Source of the DNA: Acidobacteriota bacterium
Lineage (GTDB): Bacteria; Acidobacteriota; Blastocatellia; RBC074
Direction of reading: 5' to 3'
NCBI GenBank assembly: GCA_016715865.1
Contig: JADJXM010000006.1
Location: forward strand, 386,285-450,284
DNA length: 64,000 nucleotides
Shown one piece after another: positions 22,981 through 47,270 of the stretch; the stretch's first letter is position 1; every line of letters starts with the position of its first letter. Both the position numbers and the translations under genes were made by a program. The notes under the pieces are model-generated. The model saw only the letters and a list, made by a program, of their open reading frames with translations, was not told where the DNA came from and did no database searches.

Positions 22981-23967
22981 TCACGACACTCCTCTACAAC
23001 TCGACATCAATTTAAGCAAGCCGACGAGCAGACCGGTTTCAATCTCATCGTTCGACAGTGATACGGCAGGGATCGAGACCTGCTCAAAGGCGAACCGCCA
23101 GGCTTCATTGAGCGCGCCACCGCCTGTTATGGCAACTGTGGAATCATCTCTCAACACATCATTCTTCATCAGAGAATCGATTTCAGACGAGACGAAGGCG
23201 CCGATCAGAAACGATAACCGCTGTTCGGACGTTCCGCATTGTGACTGTTCGAGCAGCCGGACGCAGAAGAGAGCGCGCGCGAGCCCGGCCTGGCGCTGTT
23301 CGCGCATTCCCGCATCGAGCCATTCATGATCTATCGATTCGGGCCGGCGGTTTGGAACTGCGCTCGCCAGGATTGTCTGAGTCTGAGCGGCGTGAATCAG
23401 CTCGCCTGCGAGCGATGTCACGCTGGCAGCGACGCGGCCGGCGCGATCTATGCTGATCGCTTTCCAGTGTGAGCCGAGATTGAGAACCGCGCCCGGCGGC
23501 TGAACGAGACCGTTCTCAATCAGACCGATACAGAGCGTCTCTTCGCCGCGCATGAGATCGGTGCCTGCTACGCTACTCAGATCGCATGGTTTGTAGCCGG
23601 TGCGGACTCCGGGGACGAGCATGACCGGCAGGTCAGTGATCTCTGGAAATGAATGTGACTGGATATTGCCGGCGAGTTCATCGACGCCTGCCGGAGCCGG
23701 AACGTGCGGCACATCGGCCAGGCCGAGCGATGAAGTGATCATGCCGGCTGCGATTACTGCGATGGGCCGGTTCCCGGATTTTTGACGGACTTCTGATATC
23801 AGGTTGCGAAGCGCTGAGTGCAATCTCGCGGGTGAACCATCCTTCGCCGTATCGCGGACTCCGACTGCGGCCTCGGCACGCGCATGAATTCTCTCACCCT
23901 CGGTCAGCCAGGCGCGTGTGTTGGTCGTCCCCGCATCGATGCAGATCAGGCATTCGTTATCTGGCAT
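22981..23967 (-). CDS. dgoK: 2-dehydro-3-deoxygalactonokinase (DgoK family)
   Basis: The 328-residue protein belongs to the DgoK family, which phosphorylates 2-keto-3-deoxy-galactonate. The N-terminal [13 protein letters not shown] phosphate-binding stretch (about 6-18), [11 protein letters not shown] and LVPGVRTG blocks are typical. The start ATG (23967) overlaps the 3' end of the KDPG-aldolase gene by 11 bases, so translation is coupled. Kinase and aldolase together convert a keto-deoxy sugar acid to pyruvate and a triose phosphate. Whether the natural substrate is the galacto or gluco form cannot be told. Confidence 0.85.
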   Translation of the reverse strand: MPDNECLICIDAGTTNTRAWLTEGERIHARAEAAVGVRDTAKDGSPARLHSALRNLISEVRQKSGNRPIAVIAAGMITSSLGLADVPHVPAPAGVDELAGNIQSHSFPEITDLPVMLVPGVRTGYKPCDLSSVAGTDLMRGEETLCIGLIENGLVQPPGAVLNLGSHWKAISIDRAGRVAASVTSLAGELIHAAQTQTILASAVPNRRPESIDHEWLDAGMREQRQAGLARALFCVRLLEQSQCGTSEQRLSFLIGAFVSSEIDSLMKNDVLRDDSTVAITGGGALNEAWRFAFEQVSIPAVSLSNDEIETGLLVGLLKLMSSCRGVS

Positions 23968-24592
23968 TCGCGGCCTCAGCGTATTCCAGAGCGCGGCGGC
24001 GCAACGGTTCCAGGTCATCCCCGTTCCATAGTTCCCTGTTCAGAAGTTCAGACCCGACGCCGACAGCCCAGGCGCCGGCGGCGAAATATTCACGGGCTTT
24101 TTCCGGAGTAACTCCACCGGTCGGCGCCAGTTTGATATCACCAAGCGGAGCGCGGACGGCTTTGACATAAGCCGGTCCGAGCGTATTTGCGGGAAAGATC
24201 TTGATCGCATCGGCTCCTGCCTCGAGAGCCTCGACGATTTCCGATGGAGTGTAACAGCCCGGCAGAGAGAACATGCCGAGACGCCTGGTTTCAACGATCA
24301 CCTTCACATCGCGGTTCGGCGAGACGATGAATCGCGCTCCGTTGGCCTCTGCCCGCCGTACATCATCGACACTCATCACGGTTCCTGCCCCGACGGCGAT
24401 TCGCGAACCGAAACTCAGTGACAGCTTGTGAATCGATTCGAGCGCGTGAGGCGAATTGAGAGTCACCTCGACGGCCCTGATTCCGACATCGATGAGGACC
24501 GAAACGATCTCCGCCTCACGACCGTCGAAGTCTCCGCGCAGGATGGCGATGACACGCCCTTTCTCGAGATGTTGAATGACCTGCTCGCTCAT
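23957..24592 (-). CDS. eda: KDPG/KDPGal aldolase
   Basis: The 211-residue class I aldolase cleaves 2-keto-3-deoxy-6-phosphogluconate (or the galacto isomer) to pyruvate and glyceraldehyde 3-phosphate. It shows the catalytic-Glu block [11 protein letters not shown], the GAGTVMS motif, and the Schiff-base Lys in [12 protein letters not shown], then [10 protein letters not shown]. The ATG at 24592 follows AGAGG; an in-frame ATG at 24622 would overlap the upstream gene and lacks such a site. It lies in the order epimerase-eda-dgoK. Confidence 0.92.
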   Translation of the reverse strand: MSEQVIQHLEKGRVIAILRGDFDGREAEIVSVLIDVGIRAVEVTLNSPHALESIHKLSLSFGSRIAVGAGTVMSVDDVRRAEANGARFIVSPNRDVKVIVETRRLGMFSLPGCYTPSEIVEALEAGADAIKIFPANTLGPAYVKAVRAPLGDIKLAPTGGVTPEKAREYFAAGAWAVGVGSELLNRELWNGDDLEPLRRRALEYAEAANAR

Positions 24593-24612
24593 CGCCTCTT
24601 TCCACTTTCTAC

Positions 24613-25542
24613 TTACATCCACTCCTTCAACTTAACCACATCCTTTTTCATAGCTCTGATCACATCAGTCTTATCGACTGTGATCGATTTTGCGCCCTTA
24701 TCGGCTCCGCCGAGAGGGTATTCAAAATGCATCTGCACAGGACCATTGAATCTCGCCTGCCTGACCATGCCGAAGAATTTTCTGAAGTTGACCATGCCAT
24801 CGCCAAGCGGACACCAGTTCGGCCGCCATTCACCCCTTGAATTGCGCGCCCAGACGAAATCCTTGATCGCGATGCCGCGCATCATCGGAGCCAGTAACTG
24901 GACGCTCCGCACCCAGTCTCCGAGCCCTCCCTCGACGGTCGCGTGACCGATATCGAGATTGACCGCAACACGCTCCGGGTCCTGATCCTTGAGAATCAGC
25001 CACAGATCCCAGAACGAAGCACCTACCTCGGAACCTGAATGCGTATGGTACATCGCACAGACGTCATATTTGCGGTTGAGTTCTGACAGGCGTTCGACAC
25101 GGCGTTTCAGTTCATCCAGCTGAGGCGGAATGGGCCGATTGTCGTCGTATCTCAACCCGCCCCAGCGATAATACCTGACGCCGACCGACTTCATGGCTCT
25201 GAGCATGGACTCCGTGTGCGGTGAATCCGCGTCAACGATTCCCGCAGTAACCATGGTCAGTTCAAGCCCGGCCCGTCGAATCGCCTCGGCGGCTTTGGGC
25301 AAATCCACCTCGGCCCGCTCAGGTTCGACATGGCCGCCTTTGCGAAGAGTCAGATCCACGCCGTCAAATCCGATCTCCCGGGCGGCCTGAGCCATCCCGT
25401 CCCAGTCGAGGAAATGCAGGTGCTTGGAAAAGATGCTGAGTTTGAGTGAAATAGTCTCATCCCGTCTTATTGGGAATACGGATGAGGTTAATCCTGCGGC
25501 CATCGTGGCCTGCAAGAAGTCTCTGCGGGATACCTGGTCCAT
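24613..25542 (-). CDS. Tat-exported sugar phosphate isomerase/epimerase-type TIM barrel
   Basis: The 309-residue protein starts with a twin-arginine signal ([20 protein letters not shown]), which predicts export in folded form. The rest is an AP endonuclease-2/xylose-isomerase-like barrel: [40 protein letters not shown] and MHFEYPLGG carry the His, Asp and Glu metal ligands. Acidobacterial and planctomycete genomes carry many such paralogues; the substrate is unknown. The 20-bp gap to eda suggests one operon. A second Tat paralogue lies at 55418. Confidence 0.85.
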   Translation of the reverse strand: MDQVSRRDFLQATMAAGLTSSVFPIRRDETISLKLSIFSKHLHFLDWDGMAQAAREIGFDGVDLTLRKGGHVEPERAEVDLPKAAEAIRRAGLELTMVTAGIVDADSPHTESMLRAMKSVGVRYYRWGGLRYDDNRPIPPQLDELKRRVERLSELNRKYDVCAMYHTHSGSEVGASFWDLWLILKDQDPERVAVNLDIGHATVEGGLGDWVRSVQLLAPMMRGIAIKDFVWARNSRGEWRPNWCPLGDGMVNFRKFFGMVRQARFNGPVQMHFEYPLGGADKGAKSITVDKTDVIRAMKKDVVKLKEWM

Positions 25543-25606
25543 AATTTGCCCTTCCTGAAAAAGTCAGCCTTGTATTACAGGAGGTTTATCGGCCGCGGGC
25601 TTAACT

Positions 25607-27106
<1,500 letters not shown>

Positions 27107-27128
27107 GATGATTCCTCCAAAGATAGAG

Positions 27129-27207
27129 TGGAAAGTAAAAAGTAGAAAGCGGAGACCAATAAACACTGTCCCATGCATTAAATGTCACTTTTTACTTTAT
27201 TACTTAA
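27129..27207. repeat. AGTN4 heptamer palindrome adjoining transposable-element copy 1
   Basis: Left arm 27129-27150 (AGTAAAA, AGTAGAA) and right arm 27187-27207 enclose a loop of about 36 bp. The right arm is cut at TTACTTAA (27200-27207), the target duplication of the element that follows. Confidence 0.8.
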
Positions 27208-27588
27208 CTGATGTTACGCAGAAGAGTCCTTTAAAATCGATTTGACAAATTTTGGGGTTTCTCAAGCATATTCTTCTGTGAGCCTGCAACGCAGGCGAAA
27301 GAATAGAGCCCGGGGTGGAGCGAGGCCGCCAGGCCGAGCGAAGCCCGGGGGTCCCGTTCCACCAAAACTGGCAAGCCCACGAAGTGGGCGATAGCCTGAG
27401 CGGAAGAGTCAGGCGTCATCGAGAAATCTGCCGCCCATTTCATGGGCTTGTTGAAATGATGATACCAATACCCGGGGTTTCGCTCGGCCTGGCGGCCTCG
27501 CTCCGCCCCGGGCTCTATTCTGCCCACCCGCTTCGCGGGTTCAGGACAAGTCAAGCAATTTCCGATCATTGTCTCTGCGTAACATCAG
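27208..27588. mobile_element. non-autonomous transposable element (MITE-like), copy 1
   Basis: A 381-bp element with inverted ends CTGATGTTACGCAGA (15 bp matching) and an exact 8-bp target duplication TTACTTAA at 27200-27207 and 27589-27596. It is nearly identical to 60432-60811 (about a dozen differences by eye). It holds a long internal inverted repeat (27301-27350 with 27471-27520, a few mismatches) rich in GGCCGCCAGGCC. It encodes no transposase; the open frames across it are by-products of the repeat. The right duplication overlaps the stop codon of the TonB receptor gene, which stays intact. The parent transposase is not in the window and the family is not identified. Confidence 0.85.
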
Positions 27589-27592
27589 TTAC

Positions 27593-30943
<3,351 letters not shown>

Positions 30944-31066
30944 CGCTCCTCCGAGTAAATTTTCAGCTTGTTGGTGGGATTTCAAGAGAGAAATCTACGG
31001 GCTCTCCCTTAGGCCCTCGTTATGCAGAACTTAAATCTTTGATAAGAAGCACAAAAGAACGGCGTC

Positions 31067-31079
31067 TTGTCCCGGACAA
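31067..31079. promoter_or_regulatory. 13-bp dyad upstream of the TonB receptor
   Basis: TTGTCC-C-GGACAA is a perfect 6+6 palindrome about 125 bases ahead of the receptor start. It is a candidate operator; no cognate regulator gene is adjacent. Confidence 0.3.
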
Positions 31080-31104
31080 TATCATAATTATTGATGAAAA
31101 CGTG

Positions 31105-31121
31105 AGTTGTCTTATACAACT
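31105..31121. promoter_or_regulatory. 17-bp dyad between MauE-like gene and TonB receptor
   Basis: AGTTGT and ACAACT flank a 5-base centre. It may be an operator or part of a weak terminator for the MauE-like gene that ends at 31147. Confidence 0.3.
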
Positions 31122-31146
31122 AAGGTAGTAAAAAGAAAAGCACTAT

Positions 31147-32103
31147 TCAGTACCGAACCTCATTCGCTGCCGGGACGACGCCATCCCATATTTTTATAAC
31201 CGAGGCTTCCTGGATAAGCATCAGTCGAGGAGTCTTCCCACGCTCAAACAGTCGCATGAAATCGTCATACGAGATGCGTCCGATCGGAAACTCCGCTTTG
31301 AATTTCCCCTTGAACCAATCTATCTCCTTATCACTGTTCGAACAGAGGGCGACAATCCTGAATCCGGCGTTGGATGAAGCAATAAGTCGATTGACCTCCG
31401 GGACGCTCTGCTGGCAGTGAGTACAGCCAGTATCCATGAGCATGACGAGGTACTTTCCGCGCTGCAGGTCGAAATCGATTCCTGAAACGGCGACTCCGGC
31501 AAACTGTCTTTTTCCGGATGACTGTGCCTGCAGACGAACTATCGGATCAGCCGACTGGCGTGCGCTGTTGCTGGCCAGGGCGGTCACCGATATGCCGATC
31601 AGTATCGAAGCCAAGACCGCACCAAGGCGCCAGCGTGCGAACCGTAAAGGCTCATGGCGGCTCAGGAGCCATGCGCAGACGATGGCAATAAGCATGCCGG
31701 CATCTTCGAGAAATGCCTCGGCCGGCGTCCGTTTGACCCATGATCCGAAGCATCCGCAATCTTCGGTTGCCCCGGTTACCCATGCCCATCCGACCGCGGC
31801 CAGGAAAAGCAGAACCAGCACGATCGCCGCCGGCACGGCGATCCTTCTTTTGTATCCGACGATAAGAGCTGTCCCGAGAGCACACTCGACGACGATCATC
31901 ACCCAGGCGATTACCGTCACCAGCGCCGGATGAGTGATGATCTTGTAATCGGAGATCTGCTGATTGAAATCCATTGGCGCCCAGGCTTTCAATAAACCGG
32001 CCAGCAGCAGTATCACGCCAATGAGGGTTTCGAGAATGCGCGCGATGATAAGTCGCCAATCCGTCGTTCGCTGATCAACCTGCAGGTGCATCGGATTTTC
32101 CAT
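31147..32103 (-). CDS. MauE/DoxX-like membrane protein fused to a thioredoxin-like domain
   Basis: The 318-residue protein has about five membrane helices in residues 18-185, with the Cys pair ECGCFGSW-type motif (seen as [15 protein letters not shown], about 115-130) of MauE/DoxX redox membrane proteins. A periplasmic thioredoxin-like domain follows (about 200-318) with the redox motif [12 protein letters not shown] (CxxC). Together this suggests electron or disulfide transfer across the membrane for maturation of periplasmic proteins. The ATG at 32103 follows GGAG at seven bases. It is divergent from the cytochrome/copper monooxygenase gene, which may need such thiol chemistry for heme or copper insertion; this link is inference. 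Confidence 0.8.
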   Translation of the reverse strand: MENPMHLQVDQRTTDWRLIIARILETLIGVILLLAGLLKAWAPMDFNQQISDYKIITHPALVTVIAWVMIVVECALGTALIVGYKRRIAVPAAIVLVLLFLAAVGWAWVTGATEDCGCFGSWVKRTPAEAFLEDAGMLIAIVCAWLLSRHEPLRFARWRLGAVLASILIGISVTALASNSARQSADPIVRLQAQSSGKRQFAGVAVSGIDFDLQRGKYLVMLMDTGCTHCQQSVPEVNRLIASSNAGFRIVALCSNSDKEIDWFKGKFKAEFPIGRISYDDFMRLFERGKTPRLMLIQEASVIKIWDGVVPAANEVRY

Positions 32104-32300
32104 TCATTCTCTCCGGGATTTTTACGATTTTTACTTCCTATATGATGGCAATGCACTTACCATAACTCTTCGCAGTTGAGTATCACCAACAATCATCCCA
32201 TACTTATATCTGAAATCACGACAATAATTTCGGGGAGTCCCTCACCGTAAGTGGAATAATTGGATGGCTCATTATTCCCCCACTATTTTCAATGAACTTG

Positions 32301-32330
32301 TTGGCGAGCCGCCAGATGATATGCTATAAT
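32301..32330 (+). promoter_or_regulatory. sigma70-type promoter for the cytochrome/copper monooxygenase gene
   Basis: TTGGCG (32301-32306) and a perfect TATAAT (32325-32330) are 18 bases apart, about 135 bases ahead of the gene start at 32466. The remainder of the 362-bp divergent spacer shows no other clear element. Confidence 0.6.
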
Positions 32331-32465
32331 ATCCAACTAACCGGTCGGTAGGCAGCATTACTCGGGGACATGCAAAATAGACCGGTTTCAGTTATTTTTT
32401 CTGTGGTGATCGATAATCGGTTGCCACAATGATTACGACTACTCACGAGCATCGGGAGGTTAAGA

Positions 32466-33734
<1,269 letters not shown>

Positions 33735-33737
33735 GAA

Positions 33738-35536
<1,799 letters not shown>

Positions 35537-35600
35537 ACGTTTGACGGGATTTCGGAGTCAGCTGCGGTTGTTCCACGCAGCCTGCACAGACAGAGGTTAT

Positions 35601-35936
<336 letters not shown>

Positions 35937-36073
35937 CTCTATCTTTCCTCTCTGATCGATCGCAAGGATTGGGGCTTTGTCCTGAATATGAAGTCATTCA
36001 GAATTATACAGCAATTTTAAGCTGCGAGGAGAAACACTCGATCCGCCGGGACCTGCAAAAAATAATCGTCGGA

Positions 36074-36948
<875 letters not shown>

Positions 36949-36952
<4 letters not shown>

Positions 36953-37893
36953 GCCACGAAAATGAAGGTGTTCCGCCCGCCGACCACATCCGAAAAGTCC
37001 TTATTATAGGTGATCTCGATTTTACGAAACTGCCTGATCACATCGGCCATCTCGCCGGCGGAAATGAACCCGTCCTCGGTATGGCTGATGGCCCATTTCG
37101 GAATATGTTTGGCGCGGAGCAGGAAATTGCTGACGAGTTGCAGATAATGCTCCTTGGACATGACGTCGTCACCAAGGCGACCGCGCTGGCCGGCGATCAG
37201 CATATCCCATGCATCTTCGCTTCCGCGTACCCAGGTTTCACGCCAGCCGACAATGCCATGACGCAATCCCGACAAACCTTCCGGACGTGGAAAGCGTGCG
37301 AACATGAGGTCTGAGCGGGCGCCGCGAATGAATTCGTGCGCATCGCGATTGACGCTGTAATTCGCCTGATCATTATTAATGATATTCCACTGACAGCTCC
37401 ACAAATTGATGAAGACCTCTGATAGAGGCCGCCGCAGATCGATCGTTCGAGCGTCGAAAGAGAAGGCGTAATCGAGCGTTCGCAGGACGTGCATCGCAGC
37501 CAGCGCCCGGCGATATTCATTTTCGATCTGCTGAATGTTGAGCCAGAGATTATCGAACCAGACGACATCGATATCAGAGATCTGCGGATGCTCGGTCAGG
37601 CGGCCAAGCGCCTGATTGTTGAGGCGACGACGTGGTACATAGGCCTCGCTCAGTGCGAACGAGACATCCTCTTCCGTCAGCGTCTCACCCTGATTTTCGA
37701 CCAGCGCGCGCGAAACAGACCAGGCCCACTGGCAGATGTCGTTCGAGAGTACCTGTTTACCCCAGAACTTGAGGTACCAGTCGAGGTCCGGCTGCCCGGA
37801 AAAAGGGATGGCGATCGTTTGATATTTGAGGCGGCGAAGCACGCTCAGCTCAAAGCCCAGCCACCTGCGATTAATTGTATTATTTGAAAGCAT
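36949..37893 (-). CDS. D12 (Dam-like) methyltransferase-fold protein lacking the catalytic motif
   Basis: The 314-residue protein aligns by eye with Dam-type D12 adenine methylases. The [20 protein letters not shown] then [11 protein letters not shown] stretch (about 28-58) corresponds to the SAM-binding EPFxGxGS and NDxN region, and the C-terminal stretch [14 protein letters not shown] then [20 protein letters not shown] corresponds to the Dam IPVLISNH and RRSIS ends. Where the family has (D/N)PPY, this protein reads [12 protein letters not shown], so catalysis is unlikely. The fold call is inference from motif order; the alternative is an unrelated unknown family. It is translationally coupled to the histidine kinase and follows the HD-GYP gene by 21 bp. 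Confidence 0.6.
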
Positions 37894-37914
37894 ATGCGAT
37901 TTGTTCAGCTGATT

Positions 37915-38868
37915 TCAGCCTTCGTTCCTGTCGGGCGCAGGTTGTTCCGGCAGCGTCTCACCCGTCTCCGGAACGGGCTCGGCCTCAAATGATTGACTGA
38001 CCCGTTCATTTTCCTCGGACGCTTCAGGGGGGGTCTGCGTTTGCGGATCCGATTCGACCAGTTGAGCCGTCTCCGCAGGTTGTCTAACGGCGATGTCGAA
38101 CTCAGGTTCAAGCATCTCCTTGACTTTTTCAGCCGGCTGCTGGATTGCTTCGGACGGCTCGTCCGCGGCTTCATGCGGGACAACCGCGGTCTGCAGACCT
38201 TCGGGCGTCAGAATGGTGAAGGTATCGGCGCCAGGAATGATCGCTTCGGGTTCCCTGCGACGCTCGTTGCGCTCTTCCTGATGCATGATCAGAAAGATGC
38301 GGACCAGATTCGGGTCCATTTCAAGCCCGGCCCGATCGGTAATCATCTGAACAGCCTCGTCTTCATCGAATGCAGGGCGATGAGGGCGATTCGAACGAAG
38401 CGCAAACCAGGTGTCGACGAGCCGCAGGATTCTCGCGCCGATCGGGATCGAATCGCCCGTCAGGCTGTCCGGATAGCCGAGACCGTTCCACCATTCGTGA
38501 TGCCAGCGTATGAGAAGCTGCGAATGACGAGGTAAGCCGATCTCGGCCGCCGCCTGCTCTCCAAGTATTGGATGGCGCCACAAATCGAGAGTCTCCTCCC
38601 AGGTGATGGCATCGGGGCGCAGCAGATAATTGCGCTTCATGGCGCGTTCTCCCAGATCATGCGCGAGCGCCGCGTATTTGAGCGCAGTCAGATCGCTGCC
38701 ATGCAACCCCATCTGTATGGCCAGCTTCTCAGCCATGACAGCCATGACGATGGCGTGTGGTTCGCTGTACCCTTCAATTCGATCTATCTCCATCGCGATC
38801 CCGAGCAGCCGGTCACCGAGTTTTTTCTCCGACTCGGTGAAATTCAGGAGCGCACGTTGTGCTTGCAT
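37915..38868 (-). CDS. HD-GYP-type phosphohydrolase with acidic tail
   Basis: Residues about 30-200 of 317 form an HD-GYP domain: His37, His70-Asp71 (AHDLGE), His99 (RHPILG), His123-His124, Gly-Tyr-Pro at 131-133 and Asp152, then NRPHRPAF. All metal ligands appear present, although HDLGE replaces the usual HDIGK. The family hydrolyses cyclic di-GMP or related dinucleotides. Residues about 225-317 are a disordered Pro/Glu-rich tail. The ATG at 38868 follows GGAGGA; TTG codons just upstream were passed over. It is the first gene of the five-gene signalling run and may set the promoter for all. Confidence 0.85.
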   Translation of the reverse strand: MQAQRALLNFTESEKKLGDRLLGIAMEIDRIEGYSEPHAIVMAVMAEKLAIQMGLHGSDLTALKYAALAHDLGERAMKRNYLLRPDAITWEETLDLWRHPILGEQAAAEIGLPRHSQLLIRWHHEWWNGLGYPDSLTGDSIPIGARILRLVDTWFALRSNRPHRPAFDEDEAVQMITDRAGLEMDPNLVRIFLIMHQEERNERRREPEAIIPGADTFTILTPEGLQTAVVPHEAADEPSEAIQQPAEKVKEMLEPEFDIAVRQPAETAQLVESDPQTQTPPEASEENERVSQSFEAEPVPETGETLPEQPAPDRNEG

Positions 38869-39081
38869 CAACAAATCCTCCTCTATACAGGTGACCGTCT
38901 TTTGTAGGCGTTGAGCGGCGAAAAATCAAGCTTCGACGTAATGACTTCATCATCCAGGCAAATTTCTATTCTCATCGATTTACAGGGCCGGGGCCCGGTA
39001 TTTCATTGATCATCGGCCAAAGAAGGCTCAGAATCTGTTCACGCAAAATCATAACAACATTTGAAAGGCAAGGAATCATCG

Positions 39082-40161
39082 ATGAACGACCGACGATCTT
39101 CTCTATTATCGCTGTCTCTGGCCGTGTTCCTGATCGTAATGCCTGGCGTCGACGCGCAGACCCGCCAGCGCCCGCGGTTGGACACAGGTAAAACAATAAC
39201 ACGGATCGCGATAGGTTCATGCGCCGTTCAGGATCAACCGCAGCCGATCTGGGACCCGATCATCGCAACTCGCCCCGACGTGTTCATGTTCATCGGCGAT
39301 AACATTTATGGCGACACCGAAGACATGAATGAAATGAAGTCGAAGTACGACATGCTGGATGCGATCCCGGGCTTTCGCCGGCTGAGCCGCCGCATCCCCA
39401 TGCTGGCAACGTGGGACGATCATGATTATGGCCTGAACGATGGCGGGGCCAATTACCCTAAACGCGCCGAATCTCAACAGGTTTTTCTGGATTTCTTCGG
39501 TATTCCGACAGACTCTCCGCGCCGCTCGCGCGCAGGCGTCTACGATGCAATCATCGCCGGCCCCTCAGGCAGGCGCGTGCAGTTCATCCTGCTCGACACG
39601 CGCTATCATCGCAGTTCGCTCAGACCCAAGCCTCCAAATGATCCGCTCATCGGCCGCTATGTTCCCGATGACGACCCGCAAAAGACGATGCTCGGCGAAG
39701 AACAATGGCAATGGCTGGCCGAGCAGCTCACTCAACCCGCTGAATTTCGCATCATCGCCTCAAGCATTCAGGTAGTCGCCGAAGATCACGGCTGGGAAAA
39801 ATGGATGAACCTGGCGCGCGAACGCGAGCGACTGTTCAGGCTCATTCGTGAAACCGGGGCAACAGGCGTCGTCTTCATCAGCGGGGACAGGCACCTGGCA
39901 GAGCTCTCGATGATGGACGGCGGTATTGGATATCCGATTTACGACCTGACAGCAAGCGGTATGAACAATGCCAGCCATAAATGGCGCGCGTATGAGACAA
40001 ATCGCCATCGCGTCGGGACGATGAACTGGGGCGACAATTTCGGCTTGATCACCATCGACTGGAAGAAATCCGATCCGATCGTGTCACTCCAGATTCGCGA
40101 TGCCGACGGAGAGATCAACATCCAGCGAAAATTCCCACTGAGCACGCTGAGCCGGAAATAA
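39082..40161 (+). CDS. PhoD-like secreted alkaline phosphatase/phosphodiesterase
   Basis: The 359-residue protein has a signal peptide ([19 protein letters not shown]) and PhoD-family blocks: [26 protein letters not shown] (metal ligands), [22 protein letters not shown] and [12 protein letters not shown]. PhoD enzymes hydrolyse phosphomonoesters or diesters outside the cytoplasm with Ca and Fe. AAGGA precedes the ATG at 39082; an in-frame TTG at 39061 is rejected. The 213-bp region upstream separates it from the divergent signalling operon and shows no clear promoter. Confidence 0.88.
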   Translation: MNDRRSSLLSLSLAVFLIVMPGVDAQTRQRPRLDTGKTITRIAIGSCAVQDQPQPIWDPIIATRPDVFMFIGDNIYGDTEDMNEMKSKYDMLDAIPGFRRLSRRIPMLATWDDHDYGLNDGGANYPKRAESQQVFLDFFGIPTDSPRRSRAGVYDAIIAGPSGRRVQFILLDTRYHRSSLRPKPPNDPLIGRYVPDDDPQKTMLGEEQWQWLAEQLTQPAEFRIIASSIQVVAEDHGWEKWMNLARERERLFRLIRETGATGVVFISGDRHLAELSMMDGGIGYPIYDLTASGMNNASHKWRAYETNRHRVGTMNWGDNFGLITIDWKKSDPIVSLQIRDADGEINIQRKFPLSTLSRK

Positions 40162-40173
40162 AGTTTCCAGTAT

Positions 40174-40332
40174 GGTGGCAAAGAAATTGAATCGCAGAGG
40201 CCGCAAAGAGGCAAAGATATACAGGGAAGATCAGTGTTCGAATTATACCCAGTGCGCAATAATCCGGATATTCATATTACCAATAAATCTTTGCCTCTTT
40301 GCGGCCTTTGCGATTCAATTTCTTTGCCACCT
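40174..40332. repeat. 45-bp inverted repeat of GCAAAG type
   Basis: Arms of about 45 bp (40174-40218 and 40287-40332) pair nearly perfectly around a 68-bp loop. The unit (GGCAAAG, CCGCAAAG) differs from the AGTN4 heptamers but has the same architecture. It sits between the PhoD-like gene and the M14 peptidase gene. Confidence 0.85.
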
Positions 40333-40402
40333 TTGCGGCCTTTGCGATTAAATAGTTAAAAGACTTAAATTCAACAGTAGCAAATCAAAGGAGATCCCCC
40401 GC

Positions 40403-43038
<2,636 letters not shown>

Positions 43039-43045
<7 letters not shown>

Positions 43046-44478
43046 TCCGTTGCTGTTATCAGCTTGCCGGCAGCGGCGACGGCCTCATCCAAAGTCGTAA
43101 TTTCACCGTCGAGCTGTCGCTCGTAAACGGCTCGCGTGATTTCGCCGATCTGCGGACCGGGCTGCAGCCCCAGCTCAAGCACGTGTCGCCCCATCAGAAT
43201 CGGCGGCGGAGCCTGCTGCTCGACTCCCAGTTGCCGCACGCGTTCGATGAACCAGCGCTCTGCCGCCGAATCGGCGGAACCTCCGCGGCCCTGCCGGTTG
43301 GCCAGCTCCAGCAGGTAGAGCAGTCCCGGCTCAACCTCGCGCGCGAGACGCCTGAACGCTCCGTCCGAAATCGACTCCCCGGCGATGTGCGATCCAAACC
43401 ACGTAACCGGGGTCAAATGATGTCGAACCAGCGACAGCACTTGGCCGCGAACATCGTAATTATCGATCGTGAAGACTTTCAGCCGGCCTAAAAAACGTTC
43501 TGCCGGGGCGATCCCGGCCCGCGGATGATTTTGAGCCGTCAAGACACCCCTTTCGAATCCGTCCATAACGGGTTTTCCGAAGTCATGGCAGAGCGCCGCG
43601 AGCATGATGGTTATCGCTTTCGAACGGGGCAGATCGCCGACCAGCGCCCGGGCCTGATCAATCGTCATCCCTGTGTGAGTAAAGACATCGCCTTCCGGAT
43701 GAGCGTCTTCAGGCTGAGGGCATCCGATTAATGCGCTCACTTCCGGCCAGAGCTTTTCGATAATTCCCAGTTTGCGCGCCGCTTCCAGGCCGATCGACGG
43801 ATGATCCGACAGCATGAGCCACTTTTCGACTTCGCCCCAGATTCGTTCAGCCGGCAGATCCGAAAGATCGATTGTCCGGCAAAGTCCGACCGTTCCTGCA
43901 TCAATGTCGAATTCGAACCTCGAAGCGAACTGCATGGCCCGCAACACACGCAGACTGTCCTCGATAAAGGTTCGCGGATCGACCACCCGGATGATCTTTC
44001 GTTCCAGATCTACGCGCCCGTTGAACGGATCGATATACTCTTCCTTCAGCGGGTCATACATCATTGCATTGATCGTAAAACCCCGTCTCCGTGCCGCCTC
44101 TTCAACAGTCATGTGCGGATCGCCATGAACGATAAAACCTTTGTGTCCCCGGCCGGACTTTGATTCCCTTCGCGGCAGACTGACATCGACGACAAAATGG
44201 CGATCCCGATCTCTGAGACGCACCTTATAGACCGTAAACGCTTCCCCGACAGTGTTGACGCTGCCAATCGAACCCAGCAGCCCGAGCAATCGATCAGCCT
44301 CGATTCCATACACTTCAACATCGTAATCGGCTGTCTCACGGCCGCGCAGGAAATCCCGCACCCAGCCGCCAACCAGCATCGCCCGGCCCCCGGACGCCTG
44401 AACCTCCCTGCATAGCTGAATTATCGCCGTCGAGATCATAATCGCAGCCATTATCGTTTTTTTAAGGTAAAATTGCAT
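43039..44478 (-). CDS. cca: CCA tRNA nucleotidyltransferase / poly(A) polymerase family with HD domain
   Basis: The 479-residue protein has the class II nucleotidyltransferase motif [12 protein letters not shown] followed by DYDVEVYG (metal-binding Asp residues), [14 protein letters not shown], and [15 protein letters not shown]. An HD domain follows (CHDFGKP, about 295). It adds or repairs the CCA end of tRNA; family members can also be A-adding only or poly(A) polymerases. The first ATG is at 44478; internal ATGs at residues 10 and 14 are equally plausible, as none has a strong ribosome site. It is divergent from the small gene at 44527. Confidence 0.88.
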
Positions 44479-44492
44479 CTGCTCTATCGGCC

Positions 44493-44506
44493 CCTTGTGT
44501 ACAAGG
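44493..44506. promoter_or_regulatory. 14-bp dyad between divergent genes
   Basis: CCTTGT-GT-ACAAGG is a perfect 6+6 palindrome in the 48-bp gap between cca and the 82-residue gene. It is a possible operator acting on both; no regulator is adjacent. Confidence 0.3.
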
Positions 44507-44526
44507 ACAGGAGAAGGAAAAGAAGT

Positions 44527-44762
44527 ATGGCAGGATTAATAAGAAGAATCGTTCGTTCCGGCGGCTCACGGCTGGCGATCAAGGCAGCTAAAGCTATGCC
44601 CATCATCGGCGCCGTCGCCGTCGTGGGTCTGGTCGGCTATGAGATCAAAAAGAAAGGGATCGTCAAGGGACTGGTCAACTCTGCCCTCGACGCCACACCC
44701 GTCGTCGGAGTCGCTAAAAATACAATCGAAATGTTCACCGGCGACTGGCTCAAAGATAAAGT

Positions 44763-44775
<13 letters not shown>
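44527..44775 (+). CDS. small single-membrane-helix protein of unknown function
   Basis: The 82-residue protein is basic at the N-terminus ([20 protein letters not shown]) with one hydrophobic helix (about 24-40, [16 protein letters not shown]) and a second, weaker amphipathic stretch. I do not recognise a family. A purine-rich GGAGAAGGAAAAGAAG precedes the ATG at 44527; an in-frame start at 44473 overlaps cca. The last codons (Ser-Lys-Lys and stop) lie in a heptamer repeat arm. Confidence 0.65.
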
Positions 44776-46281
<1,506 letters not shown>

Positions 46282-46306
46282 AATTGGAACTCCAAAAATA
46301 GTGTAC

Positions 46307-46475
<169 letters not shown>

Positions 46476-46484
46476 GCTTCACAA

Positions 46485-46792
<308 letters not shown>

Positions 46793-46816
46793 ATCCCTGC
46801 CGGGGCAGCCCGGCAT

Positions 46817-47266
46817 CTATCCCCCTTTTCTTTCCAGAGATCGGGCAGCGGCGCGCAGAAAAGTCTCGCGCAGCACTTCATCCTTAATGCGATCGGCGGC
46901 CGGTCGCAATTCCTCTTCGAGCTCTTCTGTGTGGTGAAATTCAAACTTCTGCGATTCAGGCTTTTGGGCCTTGAGCACGGTATCCCGATCGACCCGAAAT
47001 TCGATATATGTCACATACGGTCCGCGAAGCATGGAGTTGATCCTGAAGAGGTATTCGCCGCTGATCCGCTCCATCTGTTTCTTCCACGTCTGATCGATCA
47101 CGGCGACGATCAACTGTTTGCGAAAAAGCCGGAAGGGCTCGCTGGCATTCGACACTCCTTCACCGGCTGCGGCGCGCCACGCCGCAAAGACAGACTGCTC
47201 ACAAACATCTTCGTTTTCGCCGGACATGCGAATGATCTGCGGCAGAAGTTTGATCAGGTTGTCCAT
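46817..47266 (-). CDS. DUF721/DciA-like protein
   Basis: The 149-residue protein has the DUF721 pattern: an N-terminal helical segment, [16 protein letters not shown] and a beta hairpin [19 protein letters not shown]. DciA proteins load the replicative helicase DnaB in bacteria that lack DnaC. The C-terminal half is Glu-rich. I chose the ATG at 47266, which is 4 bp after the upstream stop and follows GGCGGTGAGAG; the ATG at 47311 would overlap the upstream gene by 41 bases. Confidence 0.75.
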   Translation of the reverse strand: MDNLIKLLPQIIRMSGENEDVCEQSVFAAWRAAAGEGVSNASEPFRLFRKQLIVAVIDQTWKKQMERISGEYLFRINSMLRGPYVTYIEFRVDRDTVLKAQKPESQKFEFHHTEELEEELRPAADRIKDEVLRETFLRAAARSLERKGG

Positions 47267-47270
47267 GCTC

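Noticed and set aside
27231..27569. 112-residue open frame shared with 60424-60792
   Set aside because: It is shared because both lie in copies of the same transposable element; it spans the internal inverted repeat, lacks a ribosome site and resembles frames from GC-rich repeats, not a transposase.
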